The translations under genes were made by a program, and so were the position numbers. Positions 1-8,300 of a stretch of DNA of 24,959 bases are shown here, one piece after another; positions within the stretch are counted from its first letter, which is position 1; each line of letters starts with the position of its first letter. The stretch is taken from contig JABEUO010000256.1 in the NCBI GenBank assembly GCA_013044415.1, positions 1 to 24,959 of the forward strand, read 5' to 3'. The notes under the pieces were generated by a model. The model had not been told where the DNA came from. It saw only the letters and a list, made by a program, of their open reading frames with translations, and searched no databases. The stretch comes from Acidimicrobiaceae bacterium. Lineage in GTDB: Bacteria > Actinomycetota > Acidimicrobiia > Acidimicrobiales > Acidimicrobiaceae.

Positions 1-51
1 AAGACTCTTCCGCTGAAAAGACTCTTCCGCTGACAAGACTCTTCCCTCGGC
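1..51. repeat. 17-bp tandem repeat, about 3 copies, cut by window edge
   Basis: The core aagactcttcc occurs at 1-11, 18-28 and 35-45, so the period is 17 bp. The first two copies continue as cgctga; the third diverges into ctcgg. The array lies downstream of the diguanylate cyclase gene and may extend to the left of the window. No reading frame uses it. Confidence 0.85.
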
Positions 52-99
52 AGGAGTGTCGATAGGCCCAAGGCGAACAGACTTCGATTGCTGCCGAGG
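45..99. repeat. 9-bp perfect inverted repeat downstream of the GGDEF gene
   Basis: CCTCGGCAG at 45-53 and CTGCCGAGG at 91-99 are exact reverse complements, separated by 37 nt. The structure begins 33 nt after the stop codon of the diguanylate cyclase in its direction of transcription. The loop is long and no U-tract follows, so it is not a classical intrinsic terminator. It could be a mRNA 3' structure or a protein or recombination site; the function is unknown. Confidence 0.6.
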
Positions 100-131
100 C
101 GATCCCTCCAGAGACACCGAAGTTTATGGCG

Positions 132-1916
132 TTAGTTCGGGTCCAACTCGGAGGGTTTGGGAGCCCGAGGATCGTTGGAGGTGCTCTTTCTCTGGAGCTT
201 GCACCGATACATATCAATGTCGGCGCGATCAAGGATCAGGTCAGTGTCGTCCGATGATCCAGACGACTTGGCGAAACCTATGCTCGCCCCGACCCTGACA
301 CTCACGTCGGATAGCTGAAAAATCGATCCAAAGGCACTGCTCAGTCGGTCAACCATATCGGAACTCTGTCGGTCACTAAACTTTCCGATGCTGATAACCA
401 CAAATTCATCCCCGCCGAGTCGCCCCACGAAGTCGGTCTCCCTAACCTTTGAGGTGAGTCTCTTTGCAACCTGCCTCAACAGATCATCGCCAATCGCGTG
501 GCCGTAATTATCATTGACCGCCTTGAAACCGTCGAGGTCTACAAAAAAGACCCCAATTTCTAGATTTGATCCTCGAGCACGACCCAACATCGAAGAGAGT
601 TGCCTATGGATCTCAAGTCGGTTTGGAAGTCCTGTCAGGCTGTCGTGACTTGCGAGGCGGGAGAGCTCACGCTGGGTCTGTTTTAGATCGTTTACGTCTA
701 CGAACATCATCAGTAACGATGCCTCACCAGATGCGGAAACCATCACCTCGGCATGGAGCAGGGTCCATATCGGTTCACCTTTGACCCTTCGCAGTTCGAC
801 CTCTGACCTTACCCTCAATCCATTCCTCGGCGTCAGAGATCCAAATTCTAGGGCATTGAGATGGGTCGAGTCGATGTGGTCATAGATGTTGAGCAGGGAG
901 AGTTGCGAGGCGTCGTCGACTCCGAGCATCGACACTAACCTAGAGTTCGCGAAGATCGTCTCTCCGCTCCAAGATACATGCCATATGCCTTCACCAGCCA
1001 GTTCGACGATACTTCGATAGCGGTGTTCCGATTCGGCGAGTTCGTTTTCGAACTCTATGCGCTCGGTTCGATCTCGGGCGGCAAGAACGTAGCCAACCTG
1101 ACTAGCTCCGTCAAAGCGACCTCCGACTAGCTCGACCCAAACAAAACCCTGGTCTGCGAGTCCATTGCCCACCTGGATCCGAAACTGTTCCGAACTCGTC
1201 GCCTTGCCACCCTTCAGCGCAGAAAACCATGAGTCAAAGTTCTCCCAATCCAATGGGTCAAAAAGCGACTTAACGTTGATGCCTACCAGCTTTTTAGGAT
1301 CCTTGCCGATGCGATTCAGCGAGTTAGATGCCCAGGTGATCTCGCCTCCGGCATCAAGCTGGACTAAGAAGTCATGTACCGCCCGGCTCGAGGCCTCCAT
1401 CACCGCACTCTGTTCTTTGTGCCTAGCTTCTAAGTCGCTTAACTCGCCACTTAGGGCCAGTCTCTCGATGTTCGACTTGAGTTGACTCTTGAAAAACTCG
1501 AGCCTCCTCGGATCCTTCGCAGGATCGTCTCCCATTCCTCCTACAACAACCAATCCCAGAAGTCGCTTATCGGTATGGGAGGTTATGGTAACCCGCTGCT
1601 CCCAACTGCATTGTGTTCCGAGGAGGAGCGGAATGAGCGATGACTGATTTTCACCGTCACCAATAGTGTCTATCCAGTCCGCTTCAAAGTTTTCCCGGTC
1701 CACCAACAGGGCGCTAAAGGTGGCACTCGACAACTCGATTGGATCAAAAACCGGGGTGGGGTTGGCCTTGGTGACAAAAACAAGGATCACCCCGAGGGCA
1801 AAATCGAAGCCGGCATATCGCGCCGACTCTAACCAAGGTGCAACCGCACTCACCTTGGTTAGCTCGGACCCAGATATCGCCCACTCGTAAAGGTCAGCTG
1901 GCCGAGCTTCCCTCAT
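132..1916 (-). CDS. PAS-PAS-GGDEF diguanylate cyclase
   Basis: A 594-residue cytoplasmic signalling protein predicted to make cyclic di-GMP from two GTP. The first ~160 residues are a weak, GAF-like or unassigned sensory region. Two PAS domains follow (about 170-290 and 295-415); the second ends in the usual VDVNDLKQTQ linker. The GGDEF domain spans about 420-580. The intact active-site motif GGDEF is at 501-505, and RETD at 492-495 is a well-placed RxxD inhibitory site, so product feedback inhibition is likely. There is no EAL or HD-GYP domain and no membrane segment. The ATG start has an AGGGG-type ribosome site about 9 nt upstream. The gene stands alone, 285 bp from etfA, so it probably has its own promoter. 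The PAS ligand is unknown; redox or oxygen sensing is only a guess. Confidence 0.93.
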   Translation of the reverse strand: MREARPADLYEWAISGSELTKVSAVAPWLESARYAGFDFALGVILVFVTKANPTPVFDPIELSSATFSALLVDRENFEADWIDTIGDGENQSSLIPLLLGTQCSWEQRVTITSHTDKRLLGLVVVGGMGDDPAKDPRRLEFFKSQLKSNIERLALSGELSDLEARHKEQSAVMEASSRAVHDFLVQLDAGGEITWASNSLNRIGKDPKKLVGINVKSLFDPLDWENFDSWFSALKGGKATSSEQFRIQVGNGLADQGFVWVELVGGRFDGASQVGYVLAARDRTERIEFENELAESEHRYRSIVELAGEGIWHVSWSGETIFANSRLVSMLGVDDASQLSLLNIYDHIDSTHLNALEFGSLTPRNGLRVRSEVELRRVKGEPIWTLLHAEVMVSASGEASLLMMFVDVNDLKQTQRELSRLASHDSLTGLPNRLEIHRQLSSMLGRARGSNLEIGVFFVDLDGFKAVNDNYGHAIGDDLLRQVAKRLTSKVRETDFVGRLGGDEFVVISIGKFSDRQSSDMVDRLSSAFGSIFQLSDVSVRVGASIGFAKSSGSSDDTDLILDRADIDMYRCKLQRKSTSNDPRAPKPSELDPN

Positions 1917-2201
1917 AGACCCGCACCCCTAGCACACAGCACGAATTACGGGGCTAAAACCGCCCATGGTCCTAGCACCCCATCGACCCCAAACTGAAAA
2001 GAAGCCCCTACAAGGACCCTGCAAAATGCGAAGGACCTATATATCTATCGGAAGGGTGAAAATACCACTTTACTACTTAGCGCGATAACTTTTTTGATAT
2101 GGCAGAGCCAAATAAGGTTTCGAATCGATCTTTTTGCTACTCTGGCGGGATCCAACCCACGAAAACGACTCAAAATGCGAATCGAAAATCAAATAGGAGG
2201 C
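1917..2201. other. Intergenic region between etfA end and GGDEF gene start
   Basis: A 285-bp gap holding the 3' region of etfA and the promoter region of the diguanylate cyclase, both on the minus strand. It is AT-rich near 2035-2100. A TATATA at about 2039-2044 could serve as a -10 element, but no convincing -35 partners it. The heptamer AAGGACC occurs twice about 20 nt apart near 2010-2040. I see no clear intrinsic terminator, tRNA or c-di-GMP riboswitch core. Confidence 0.4.
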
Positions 2202-3170
2202 CTACCTCGTCTTTATGGCCTCAATGAGCTTGGGAACGATCTTTGACGCATCGCCGACGATACCGAAGTCGCAGACCTGAAAGATCGGGGCCTCCTTATC
2301 CTTATTAATAGCGACGATGTTCTTCGACCCCTTCATCCCCACCATGTGCTGGGTAGCTCCGGAGATTCCAACTGTGATATAGAGGTTGGGTTTGACCGTC
2401 TTGCCAGTCTGGCCGACCTGGTAGGAATAGGGGACCCATCCTGCGTCGACAATGGCCCTCGATGCTCCGGGTGCACCATTGAGAAGGGTGGCTAACTCCT
2501 CTACCAGCTGGTATTTATCTGGCTGTCCTAGTCCACGTCCGCCTGAAACCACAACTGGTGCCTCATCCAACTTGGGACCACTGCGCTCCTCGGCGTGTGA
2601 AGCCGTTACCTTCGCTCCGTCGGTAGGTCCTAAATCAGCAACCTTGGCGGATACAACTTCGCAACTCGCCGACCTCGTCGCTTCGGGTGCAAAAGATTTT
2701 GCCCTAATGACGAAGATCTGTGGACCAGATCCTTCAAACTTTGAGGTCACGATCACCTCTCCGCCAAAGATCGCGTGCTCAGCACTCAGTCCCGGCCCGT
2801 CGGAGACAAGGTTGACCACGTTGGTTATCACCCCAACCGAAAGCCTCGCCGAAAGCCTCGCCGCTGCGTCGCGGCCATCGTAACTGGCTGCGAAGAAGAT
2901 GGCGTCGGGAGGAGTATTCCCCGACATCTCCTCGGCCATAGCCGCAGCTACCTTTGGACCGGGCAACGATCCCGCTAAGGAACCTATGTCGTATAGCTTC
3001 GATACTCCAAAAGCGCCGAGTGCGTCTTGGTATTGCGCTACCCCTTCGCCCCAGGCGAAGGCCTCGACCGTATCGGCAAAGGTACTCGCTGCGCTGATGA
3101 GCTCGAGTGTCGTAGTCGTCGGTTTGGCTTCCGCAAACTCGGCCAACACCCAAATTTTCCCTATAGACAC
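2202..3170 (-). CDS. etfA: Electron transfer flavoprotein alpha subunit (EtfA/FixB)
   Basis: A 322-residue FAD-binding subunit of the EtfAB heterodimer, which takes electrons from acyl-CoA and other flavin dehydrogenases and passes them to the quinone pool. The N-terminal alpha/beta domain covers about 1-195. The C-terminal FAD domain carries SGGRGLG (209-215), QVGQTGKTV (251-259), GISGATQH (268-275) and INKD (288-291), all family signatures. The length is normal. The start is GTG at 3168-3170, supported by AAGGGG about 8 nt upstream; no ATG alternative fits. It is downstream of etfB by 81 bp, and that gap holds a 19-bp tandem repeat, so etfBA are probably co-transcribed. The enoyl-CoA hydratase-family gene at 21517 suggests beta-oxidation-type metabolism that could feed this complex. 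Confidence 0.97.
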   Translation of the reverse strand: MSIGKIWVLAEFAEAKPTTTTLELISAASTFADTVEAFAWGEGVAQYQDALGAFGVSKLYDIGSLAGSLPGPKVAAAMAEEMSGNTPPDAIFFAASYDGRDAAARLSARLSVGVITNVVNLVSDGPGLSAEHAIFGGEVIVTSKFEGSGPQIFVIRAKSFAPEATRSASCEVVSAKVADLGPTDGAKVTASHAEERSGPKLDEAPVVVSGGRGLGQPDKYQLVEELATLLNGAPGASRAIVDAGWVPYSYQVGQTGKTVKPNLYITVGISGATQHMVGMKGSKNIVAINKDKEAPIFQVCDFGIVGDASKIVPKLIEAIKTR

Positions 3171-3194
3171 GTAAAATCCCCTTCTTTTTGAATC

Positions 3195-3251
3195 TTTCTA
3201 TAAACCAGGAAGCTTTCTATAATCCAGGAAGCTTTCTACAAATCGAGTAGG
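3195..3251. repeat. 19-bp tandem repeat in the etfB-etfA spacer
   Basis: The unit tttctataaaccaggaagc (3195-3213) is followed by a copy with one difference, an a-to-t change (3214-3232), and by a third decayed copy beginning tttctaca (3233 onward). The array fills most of the 81-bp spacer between etfB and etfA and sits just upstream of the etfA ribosome site. It may set mRNA structure or spacing, or simply reflect slippage. Confidence 0.8.
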
Positions 3252-4028
3252 TCAGATGACCTTAAGTTGCTCCAGGTAAGCTACGAGCTGACCAACTGCA
3301 TCGTCATTATCCTCGATGATCGTTCCTACCTGACGAGCCTCTGCTTTTCTAACCGCAACAACTCGTTGTCCTGAATTGGCCCCGCCGACCTGACCCGATA
3401 GACCTAGGTCCGCTACCGTGAGGGTCGTTACCGGCTTTGACTTTGCGGACATGATTCCCTTGAAAGAGGGATAGCGGGGTTCGACAACCCCAGCGGTGAC
3501 CGTTACGAGGGCCGGAAGAGGTGAGATGACCTCGTCAAATCCCGCTTCGGTCTGCCTCTCCACCTTCAGTTTTCCATCCACTACCTCGACCTTCTTGGCG
3601 AAACTCACCGAGGGAAGGCCCAACAACTCGGCGACCTGCACCGGGGTCGTTCCGGTATAGCCGTCGGTTGATTCGGTGGCGGTGATCACAAGGTCAAACT
3701 CGGTGGTCTTTATCGCCGCTGCGAGCACTTTTGCCGTCGAGAGCGCATCCGAACCGGCCAGTTCTGGATCAGAGACCAAGATACCCTTTGATGCCCCCAT
3801 AGCTAGTCCGGTCCTTATCCCTGAAACCTCCCCGTTGGGTGCCATGGAGACCAAGGTGACTTCTCCGCCGCCGGCCGAGTCAACTAGCTGTAGGGCCATC
3901 TCGACACCGAAGGTGTCCGAGTCATCCAATACGAGCTTGCCAGCCCGAACTAGGTTGTTGGTCGATGGATCTAGCGACTGTGTCGCAGTTGGGTCGGGGA
4001 TCTGCTTTACGCAAACACAGATGTTCAT
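3252..4028 (-). CDS. etfB: Electron transfer flavoprotein beta subunit (EtfB/FixA)
   Basis: A 258-residue partner of EtfA. In the family this subunit binds AMP in housekeeping ETFs, or a bifurcating FAD in other groups, and docks the dehydrogenase. The N-terminus CVKQIPDP (residues 5-12) and the signature around 118-140 (ATESTDGYTGTTPVQVAELL) place it firmly in the EtfB/FixA family. The ATG start at 4026-4028 has AGGAG 12 nt upstream, a rather long spacing. It lies 47 nt after the GDPD gene and 81 nt before etfA on the same strand, so it may be read from the upstream operon as well as from its own promoter. Whether it is a bifurcating type cannot be decided from what I see; there is no adjacent fixCX-like pair, which argues against it. 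Confidence 0.96.
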   Translation of the reverse strand: MNICVCVKQIPDPTATQSLDPSTNNLVRAGKLVLDDSDTFGVEMALQLVDSAGGGEVTLVSMAPNGEVSGIRTGLAMGASKGILVSDPELAGSDALSTAKVLAAAIKTTEFDLVITATESTDGYTGTTPVQVAELLGLPSVSFAKKVEVVDGKLKVERQTEAGFDEVISPLPALVTVTAGVVEPRYPSFKGIMSAKSKPVTTLTVADLGLSGQVGGANSGQRVVAVRKAEARQVGTIIEDNDDAVGQLVAYLEQLKVI

Positions 4029-4075
4029 AGCTTCGCATTACTCCTAGTTTTCACCGGACCACTTTGCGGCTCGGG

Positions 4076-4798
4076 TTAGCCGACCACCCGGCGAATCTCC
4101 GCAATCTTATTCGTTATGATACCCGTTACCGGATGGTAACTTAAATCTATAGCGCTTTTTTCGTCATCTAAAGTCCATACATTTACCTTTAGCCCGGCTT
4201 CCAAACAACGCTCCAGCGACTTACCGAGGGCCTTCCGGTAGTGGAGGTTCAGCCCGAAAAGGCCTAGCTCTTTCGCGTAGGAGATCGAGCGATCCACCGA
4301 TGTCCTGTACTCCAAGAGGAGGGCTACCTTCGCCTCTGGGGCTTTGGTCTTCAGTGACTCGACTAACTTTCGATCGAAAGAGGAGAAGAGGAGCCTCTTT
4401 GAACCTACGTAGGGGCCGCACTTGGAAAGGACAGATTCGGTGAACTCTTCAACCCGCTCCAGGGGGTCCCTCTTTAGCTCGAGGTTGAGTAACATCTCTC
4501 CTGGAGAGGAGGCTAGGACCTTGTCGAGGGTGCAGATAGCTAACTTTTCTAGTTCCGCATCCTCTTCACGAGCCCTCGCCAACTGATAACCCTTTTGGAC
4601 TGGGTCGTGGCTGAGAAAAACCCCTCCCTCGGCCCCTAATCTGAGGTCGACCTCCGCTCCGTCTGCGCCACTTGAGAGGCTGGATGTAACGGCCAACAGG
4701 CTATTGGGTTTATGAATACGGTGATCGCCTCGATGGGCGAGGACAACGGGTTTGTAACGGGACCCACTTACCAGAGGGAAATCCTCAAATCCACTCAA
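4076..4798 (-). CDS. Glycerophosphodiester phosphodiesterase family protein
   Basis: A 240-residue single-domain GDPD-fold enzyme. The family hydrolyses glycerophosphodiesters to glycerol 3-phosphate and an alcohol in a metal-dependent reaction. The expected residues are present: AHRG with H22 and R23, GAEVDLRL with E49 and D51, SHDP with H64, and ELK near 107. The usual PEN motif is replaced by KPN (30-32). There is no signal peptide, so it should act in the cytoplasm. The start is TTG at 4796-4798, overlapping the TGA of the upstream kinase by 4 nt (TTGA); GGAG 5 nt upstream supports this start and points to translational coupling. It is the last gene of the six-gene operon. A role in lipid turnover is inferred; the substrate is unknown. 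Confidence 0.88.
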   Translation of the reverse strand: MSGFEDFPLVSGSRYKPVVLAHRGDHRIHKPNSLLAVTSSLSSGADGAEVDLRLGAEGGVFLSHDPVQKGYQLARAREEDAELEKLAICTLDKVLASSPGEMLLNLELKRDPLERVEEFTESVLSKCGPYVGSKRLLFSSFDRKLVESLKTKAPEAKVALLLEYRTSVDRSISYAKELGLFGLNLHYRKALGKSLERCLEAGLKVNVWTLDDEKSAIDLSYHPVTGIITNKIAEIRRVVG

Positions 4799-6231
4799 TT
4801 CGACTCCAAGGGTACTTCAATGGTCACTTTTGCGCTGGGTCCGGGTCGTAGGCTGATCTTGCCATTCAGCTGCGTTGTCACTAGATCTCTAACTATCGAA
4901 AGGCCCAGAGATGCGGTCGTCTGAAGGTCAAAAGAGTCCGGAAATCCCTCCCCGTTATCCGATATTGTAACTTTGAGGACTGAGTTGGTCCTCACGAGTT
5001 CGAGTTTAATTTTGAGACCGACCGAATCTTCTATTGGCAGATTAGCGAAGGCGTGTTCGACCGAATTCTGCATTAGTTCAGCGATGACAACCGCTAGCGG
5101 CGTCGCGATGCTCGCGTCAACGTCGCCCAAGTCGCCTACCACCTCATATTCCGCTTTGACCCCCTGGGGAGCGGATTCGGTGGCTAGCACCTGAATCGAT
5201 TCGATTACCTTACCCATAGGAGCTTGCTCACCCACTTCACGACTTAGCGCCTCATGCACCAGCGCTATCGATCGAATTCGCCTCTCGGCCTCCGAAAGGG
5301 CCTGCTTAGCCTTATCGGAATCAATCCTCCTCGCCTGGAGTCGCAAAAGGCTAGAGATCGTCTGAAGGTTATTCTTCACCCGATGGTGTATCTCTTTAAT
5401 CGTCGCGTCCTTGGACAAAATCAGACGATCCTTGACTCGAAGGTCTGTTACATCCCTGATGAGCACGAGTGTCCCCGAAGGAGACCCACGATCGAAAAGC
5501 GGGAATGATATAAATTCGACGACGATGTCGCCTTTCCTCTCAATCTCGTCTAGTACTGGGCTGCGCTCCGCCGCAGCCTGGGCCGGACCGAGCAGGGGCA
5601 AGCCGAGTTCGGTCAGTCCACTACCCCTCCTCGGTGAACGACAACCGAGCCGATGGATCGCACTAACACCGTTAGGCGACATGAACTGCACTAGAGCGTC
5701 CGCTCCAAGTACCATTACGCCGTCTCCGACCCTCGGAGTTTCCACTACGTCGTCACTCGAGTAGGGGAACTCCCCGTGTTGGATCATCTTGGCGAGCTTC
5801 TCAAAGAGTGATACGTAGGTAGCTTCGAGTTCACCCTGCGCCCGCTGGGGATTGAGCAAAAAATCCCTAACCATCACTGCAATAATCTTGCCGTCGTAGG
5901 GCACCGGTATAGCCTGAGATACGACCTTGTGCGTCCCCGCTTGGTCGATCCTCTCCTGGAAGCTCGGTCCACCCGAAGAGAAGCTCGAAAAGATACTCTG
6001 TGCCGACTCTTTGGAAAAGACGGAACCCACCATATCGACCTGATGGACGGTCGCGGCGGTCGCCGGCCTGACCTGGGCGACGACCACGACCCGCGCAGGG
6101 TTGTCCGGGTCCTTCACAAATAGCAGGAGATCTGAGAAGCAGAGATCCGCCAGCAACCCCCACCGCCTAATCAATTCGGTAAGTCTTGCCTTGGCTTCAT
6201 CCTCCAGACCAAACAAAAGGTCCTCGACCAT
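4795..6231 (-). CDS. pdtaS: PdtaS-like sensor histidine kinase (HisKA_2 type)
   Basis: A 478-residue soluble two-component kinase. Residues ~1-150 match the N-terminal GAF-like sensory domain of mycobacterial PdtaS. A PAS domain lies at about 165-265, ending GTLVLIRDVTDL. The dimerisation and phosphotransfer helix is EIHHRVKNNLQT (280-291), with H283 the likely phosphorylated histidine. The ATPase domain has the N-box ELMQNSVEHAF (385-395), DNGEGF (425-430) and SLGLSIV (441-447). In mycobacteria PdtaS phosphorylates PdtaR, an ANTAR RNA-binding antiterminator; no response regulator is encoded in this window, so its partner is elsewhere. It lies 8 nt after the PHP gene and overlaps the GDPD gene, an operon context that differs from the mycobacterial one as I recall it. 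Confidence 0.9.
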   Translation of the reverse strand: MVEDLLFGLEDEAKARLTELIRRWGLLADLCFSDLLLFVKDPDNPARVVVVAQVRPATAATVHQVDMVGSVFSKESAQSIFSSFSSGGPSFQERIDQAGTHKVVSQAIPVPYDGKIIAVMVRDFLLNPQRAQGELEATYVSLFEKLAKMIQHGEFPYSSDDVVETPRVGDGVMVLGADALVQFMSPNGVSAIHRLGCRSPRRGSGLTELGLPLLGPAQAAAERSPVLDEIERKGDIVVEFISFPLFDRGSPSGTLVLIRDVTDLRVKDRLILSKDATIKEIHHRVKNNLQTISSLLRLQARRIDSDKAKQALSEAERRIRSIALVHEALSREVGEQAPMGKVIESIQVLATESAPQGVKAEYEVVGDLGDVDASIATPLAVVIAELMQNSVEHAFANLPIEDSVGLKIKLELVRTNSVLKVTISDNGEGFPDSFDLQTTASLGLSIVRDLVTTQLNGKISLRPGPSAKVTIEVPLESN

Positions 6232-6239
6232 CTAAATGT

Positions 6240-7106
6240 CTAGATCTCCACTTCGTAGGGTCTGCGCTCTTTGAATCCCAAAAGATTCTTATAACCGGCG
6301 GAGGTAACGAACTTCTTAATCTCCGCCGCTTGAAATCCTACATGCTCGATGCCATGAGAATCAGAAGCGGTAGTTATCGGTACTGCTAATTCAAAAAACT
6401 TTGCCAGCAGGTTTGGAGCGGGATAGGCCTCCCCTACCGGCTTTCGGATTCCTGCGCTCGACACCTCGGCGGCGACACCCGAAGACGCCGCAGCCTGGGC
6501 CATCCGATCGAAGAACTCATCTGGAATCGACGGGAAGTGTCCGGCGACTTTTATCAGGTCCGGGTGTGCCAGTACGTCGACCACCCCCGACTGAGCCAAT
6601 TCCTCCAGGGCCGTGGTATACGCCCCCCAGGCCCTTTCGACTCCGTAATGGTTCCAGTACTCCATAACAAAGGGGTCGGAGATGTGGTCAAAGGGCCAGT
6701 CGTCTATCCAGTGCACCGAACCTAAGGCGACGTCGAGGGGGTAGTCGGAGATAAGGGAGGCGACCTTATCCATCTCGCCGGGATAGTAATCAACTTCTAG
6801 TCCAGCGATGACCGGAAGTCCCGCATCTTTGGCTTCTTGCACGACCCTGAAGTATTCGTCCATGTCCGCCCGAGAATGCTGGTGCCAGTAGTCGAACATC
6901 AGCCCTCGCATCTTCGATTCGGGGTATCGAAGGAAGAAATCCCCGAGGATCTTTTCGGTCTGTCTAAACCTAAAGATATGCTCGGTCAGGGCGATCTCTG
7001 CTACTCCCGCCTTGTTGGCTTTCTCGCAGTAAGAAGCGATCTCTTCTACGCTCATCGGAGAGTCTGGGTGACCATGGGGCCAAAGGTGCAAATGGTAGTC
7101 AATCAC
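6240..7106 (-). CDS. PHP-domain phosphoesterase, histidinol-phosphatase-like
   Basis: A 288-residue PHP-fold metal enzyme similar to the HisK/HisJ type of histidinol-phosphatase. The metal ligands are all visible: H5 and H7 (DYHLHLW), H43 (LTEH), E104 (GLEVDYY), H132 (GSVHWID), H181 (AHPDLIK), and D249 and H251 (ASDSH). The family's best known reaction is L-histidinol phosphate to histidinol. No other his genes are nearby, so another phosphate ester is possible. The start is GTG at 7104-7106; no strong ribosome site is visible and no in-frame ATG lies upstream, so translation may depend on reading from the ATPase gene 24 nt before it. It is the fourth gene of the DUF3107-to-GDPD operon. Confidence 0.85.
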   Translation of the reverse strand: MIDYHLHLWPHGHPDSPMSVEEIASYCEKANKAGVAEIALTEHIFRFRQTEKILGDFFLRYPESKMRGLMFDYWHQHSRADMDEYFRVVQEAKDAGLPVIAGLEVDYYPGEMDKVASLISDYPLDVALGSVHWIDDWPFDHISDPFVMEYWNHYGVERAWGAYTTALEELAQSGVVDVLAHPDLIKVAGHFPSIPDEFFDRMAQAAASSGVAAEVSSAGIRKPVGEAYPAPNLLAKFFELAVPITTASDSHGIEHVGFQAAEIKKFVTSAGYKNLLGFKERRPYEVEI

Positions 7107-7130
7107 CCAGTTAATGGTAGAGGAATTTGT

Positions 7131-8300
7131 CTACCAGATGTCATTTAACATCTTAAGCAAGTTCGGCAGCGAAGAGATATCCCCGCGCTCCTGGGCGACC
7201 TCGATGATCTCCGCCGAATCCACCCCTATTTTGGATTTGTAGGCGATCTCGGAGGAGTAGAGTTCCGCCAGCCCGAGGTAGTTGCTATTCACCTCAGAGA
7301 GTACTCGATTGATAATCGGAGACAGCCTACGACCGATGTCTTCGTCGATCGAGGGGTACTCCTTCAGGTAGTGTCCCATCAGCTTGGCGACTAATACGTT
7401 CTGTGAATCGTCGAGTTTCTGGGCCGAACTCGCAACCTCTCGATCTAGCAAGTTCTGAGGTAGGCACCTGTTTATGACCACCCCCGCCAATGGTAGGTTT
7501 CGCTCAAAAAGCTCGGTGATAAAAAAGGATGCCTCATTGATCGGAGCTTCCGATGCCGTAGAAATGACGATGAAGGTGGCTTGGTCCGAATTGATCAGCT
7601 TTGAGACCGTCCTCGCCCTCTCCAAGAAGCCCTCCTGCATGCTCTGGAAGTCGACAAAGAACTCGGCGAGCTCCGCTAAAAAGGCACTCCCTAGGATCTT
7701 TTCCGCTACGGCATTAAAGGGCTTGAATGCGGAGACGAAGACCTTCGATCGATAGGGCATAGTAAGCCACCTAAGCAGCTTTGAGGAGAAGAACTCCTCC
7801 ATCCGCTTTGGGGCGTCGAGAAAGTCGATCGCATTCCTCGATGGGGGCGTATCGACCACGATAAGGTCGAAATCACCCCGGCCATATAGGTCGTAGAGTA
7901 CTTCGACTGCGATGTAGTCGTGGCTCTGCACGAACTGTGAGGAGATGTTTTGATAGATCGGATTGGCGAAGATCCGCTCCTGTGCTTCGGTATCCGCACA
8001 GCTCTCTACGATCTGATCCCATGACTCCTTCATGTCGACCATCGCTGCGTAGAGTCGGCCCTTATGCCCTTCGATCTCGGAGAGGTCTACTTCGATTGGA
8101 TCGTTACCCAATTCGTTGAGCCCGAGAGCCCCGGCGAGGCGTTTCGCAGGGTCCACCGTGATCACGAGCACCGACTTCGATTCATGTACCGCCAGGGTCA
8201 ATGCGAGGCTCGCCGAAATAGTCGTCTTGCCGACCCCTCCAGCCCCGGCACAGAAAATAACGCTCTTTTCTTTGAGCTTCGAGCCGAGCGAATCCACCAT
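7131..8300 (-). CDS. ArsA/Get3-family ATPase, second of pair (Rv3680-like)
   Basis: A 389-residue ATPase of the ArsA/Get3 (SIMIBI) group, resembling the larger member of the mycobacterial Rv3679-Rv3680 pair (called BagB there). The P-loop is GAGGVGKTT (19-27). The signature lysine of the deviant Walker A motif (GKGGVGKT) is replaced by alanine (A20). Downstream are TVDPAKRLAGALG (the A-loop region) and VVDTPPSRNAIDFL (switch II), which is also unlike DTAPTGH. The CxxC zinc motif of eukaryotic Get3 is absent. The ATG directly follows the TAG of the first ATPase with no gap, implying paired synthesis and probably a heterodimer. In mycobacteria the pair has been linked to stress protection; its substrate is unsettled. 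Arsenite transport is unlikely, as no arsB or arsD is present. Confidence 0.88.
   Translation of the reverse strand: MVDSLGSKLKEKSVIFCAGAGGVGKTTISASLALTLAVHESKSVLVITVDPAKRLAGALGLNELGNDPIEVDLSEIEGHKGRLYAAMVDMKESWDQIVESCADTEAQERIFANPIYQNISSQFVQSHDYIAVEVLYDLYGRGDFDLIVVDTPPSRNAIDFLDAPKRMEEFFSSKLLRWLTMPYRSKVFVSAFKPFNAVAEKILGSAFLAELAEFFVDFQSMQEGFLERARTVSKLINSDQATFIVISTASEAPINEASFFITELFERNLPLAGVVINRCLPQNLLDREVASSAQKLDDSQNVLVAKLMGHYLKEYPSIDEDIGRRLSPIINRVLSEVNSNYLGLAELYSSEIAYKSKIGVDSAEIIEVAQERGDISSLPNLLKMLNDIW

Noticed and set aside
2105..2150. tRNA-like TPsiC segment (GTTTCGAATC)
   Set aside because: No acceptor stem, anticodon arm or D-arm can be built around it.
1917..2201. Possible c-di-GMP riboswitch ahead of the diguanylate cyclase
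   Set aside because: The conserved GEMM core and tetraloop receptor sequences are not seen; only short GC hairpins are present.
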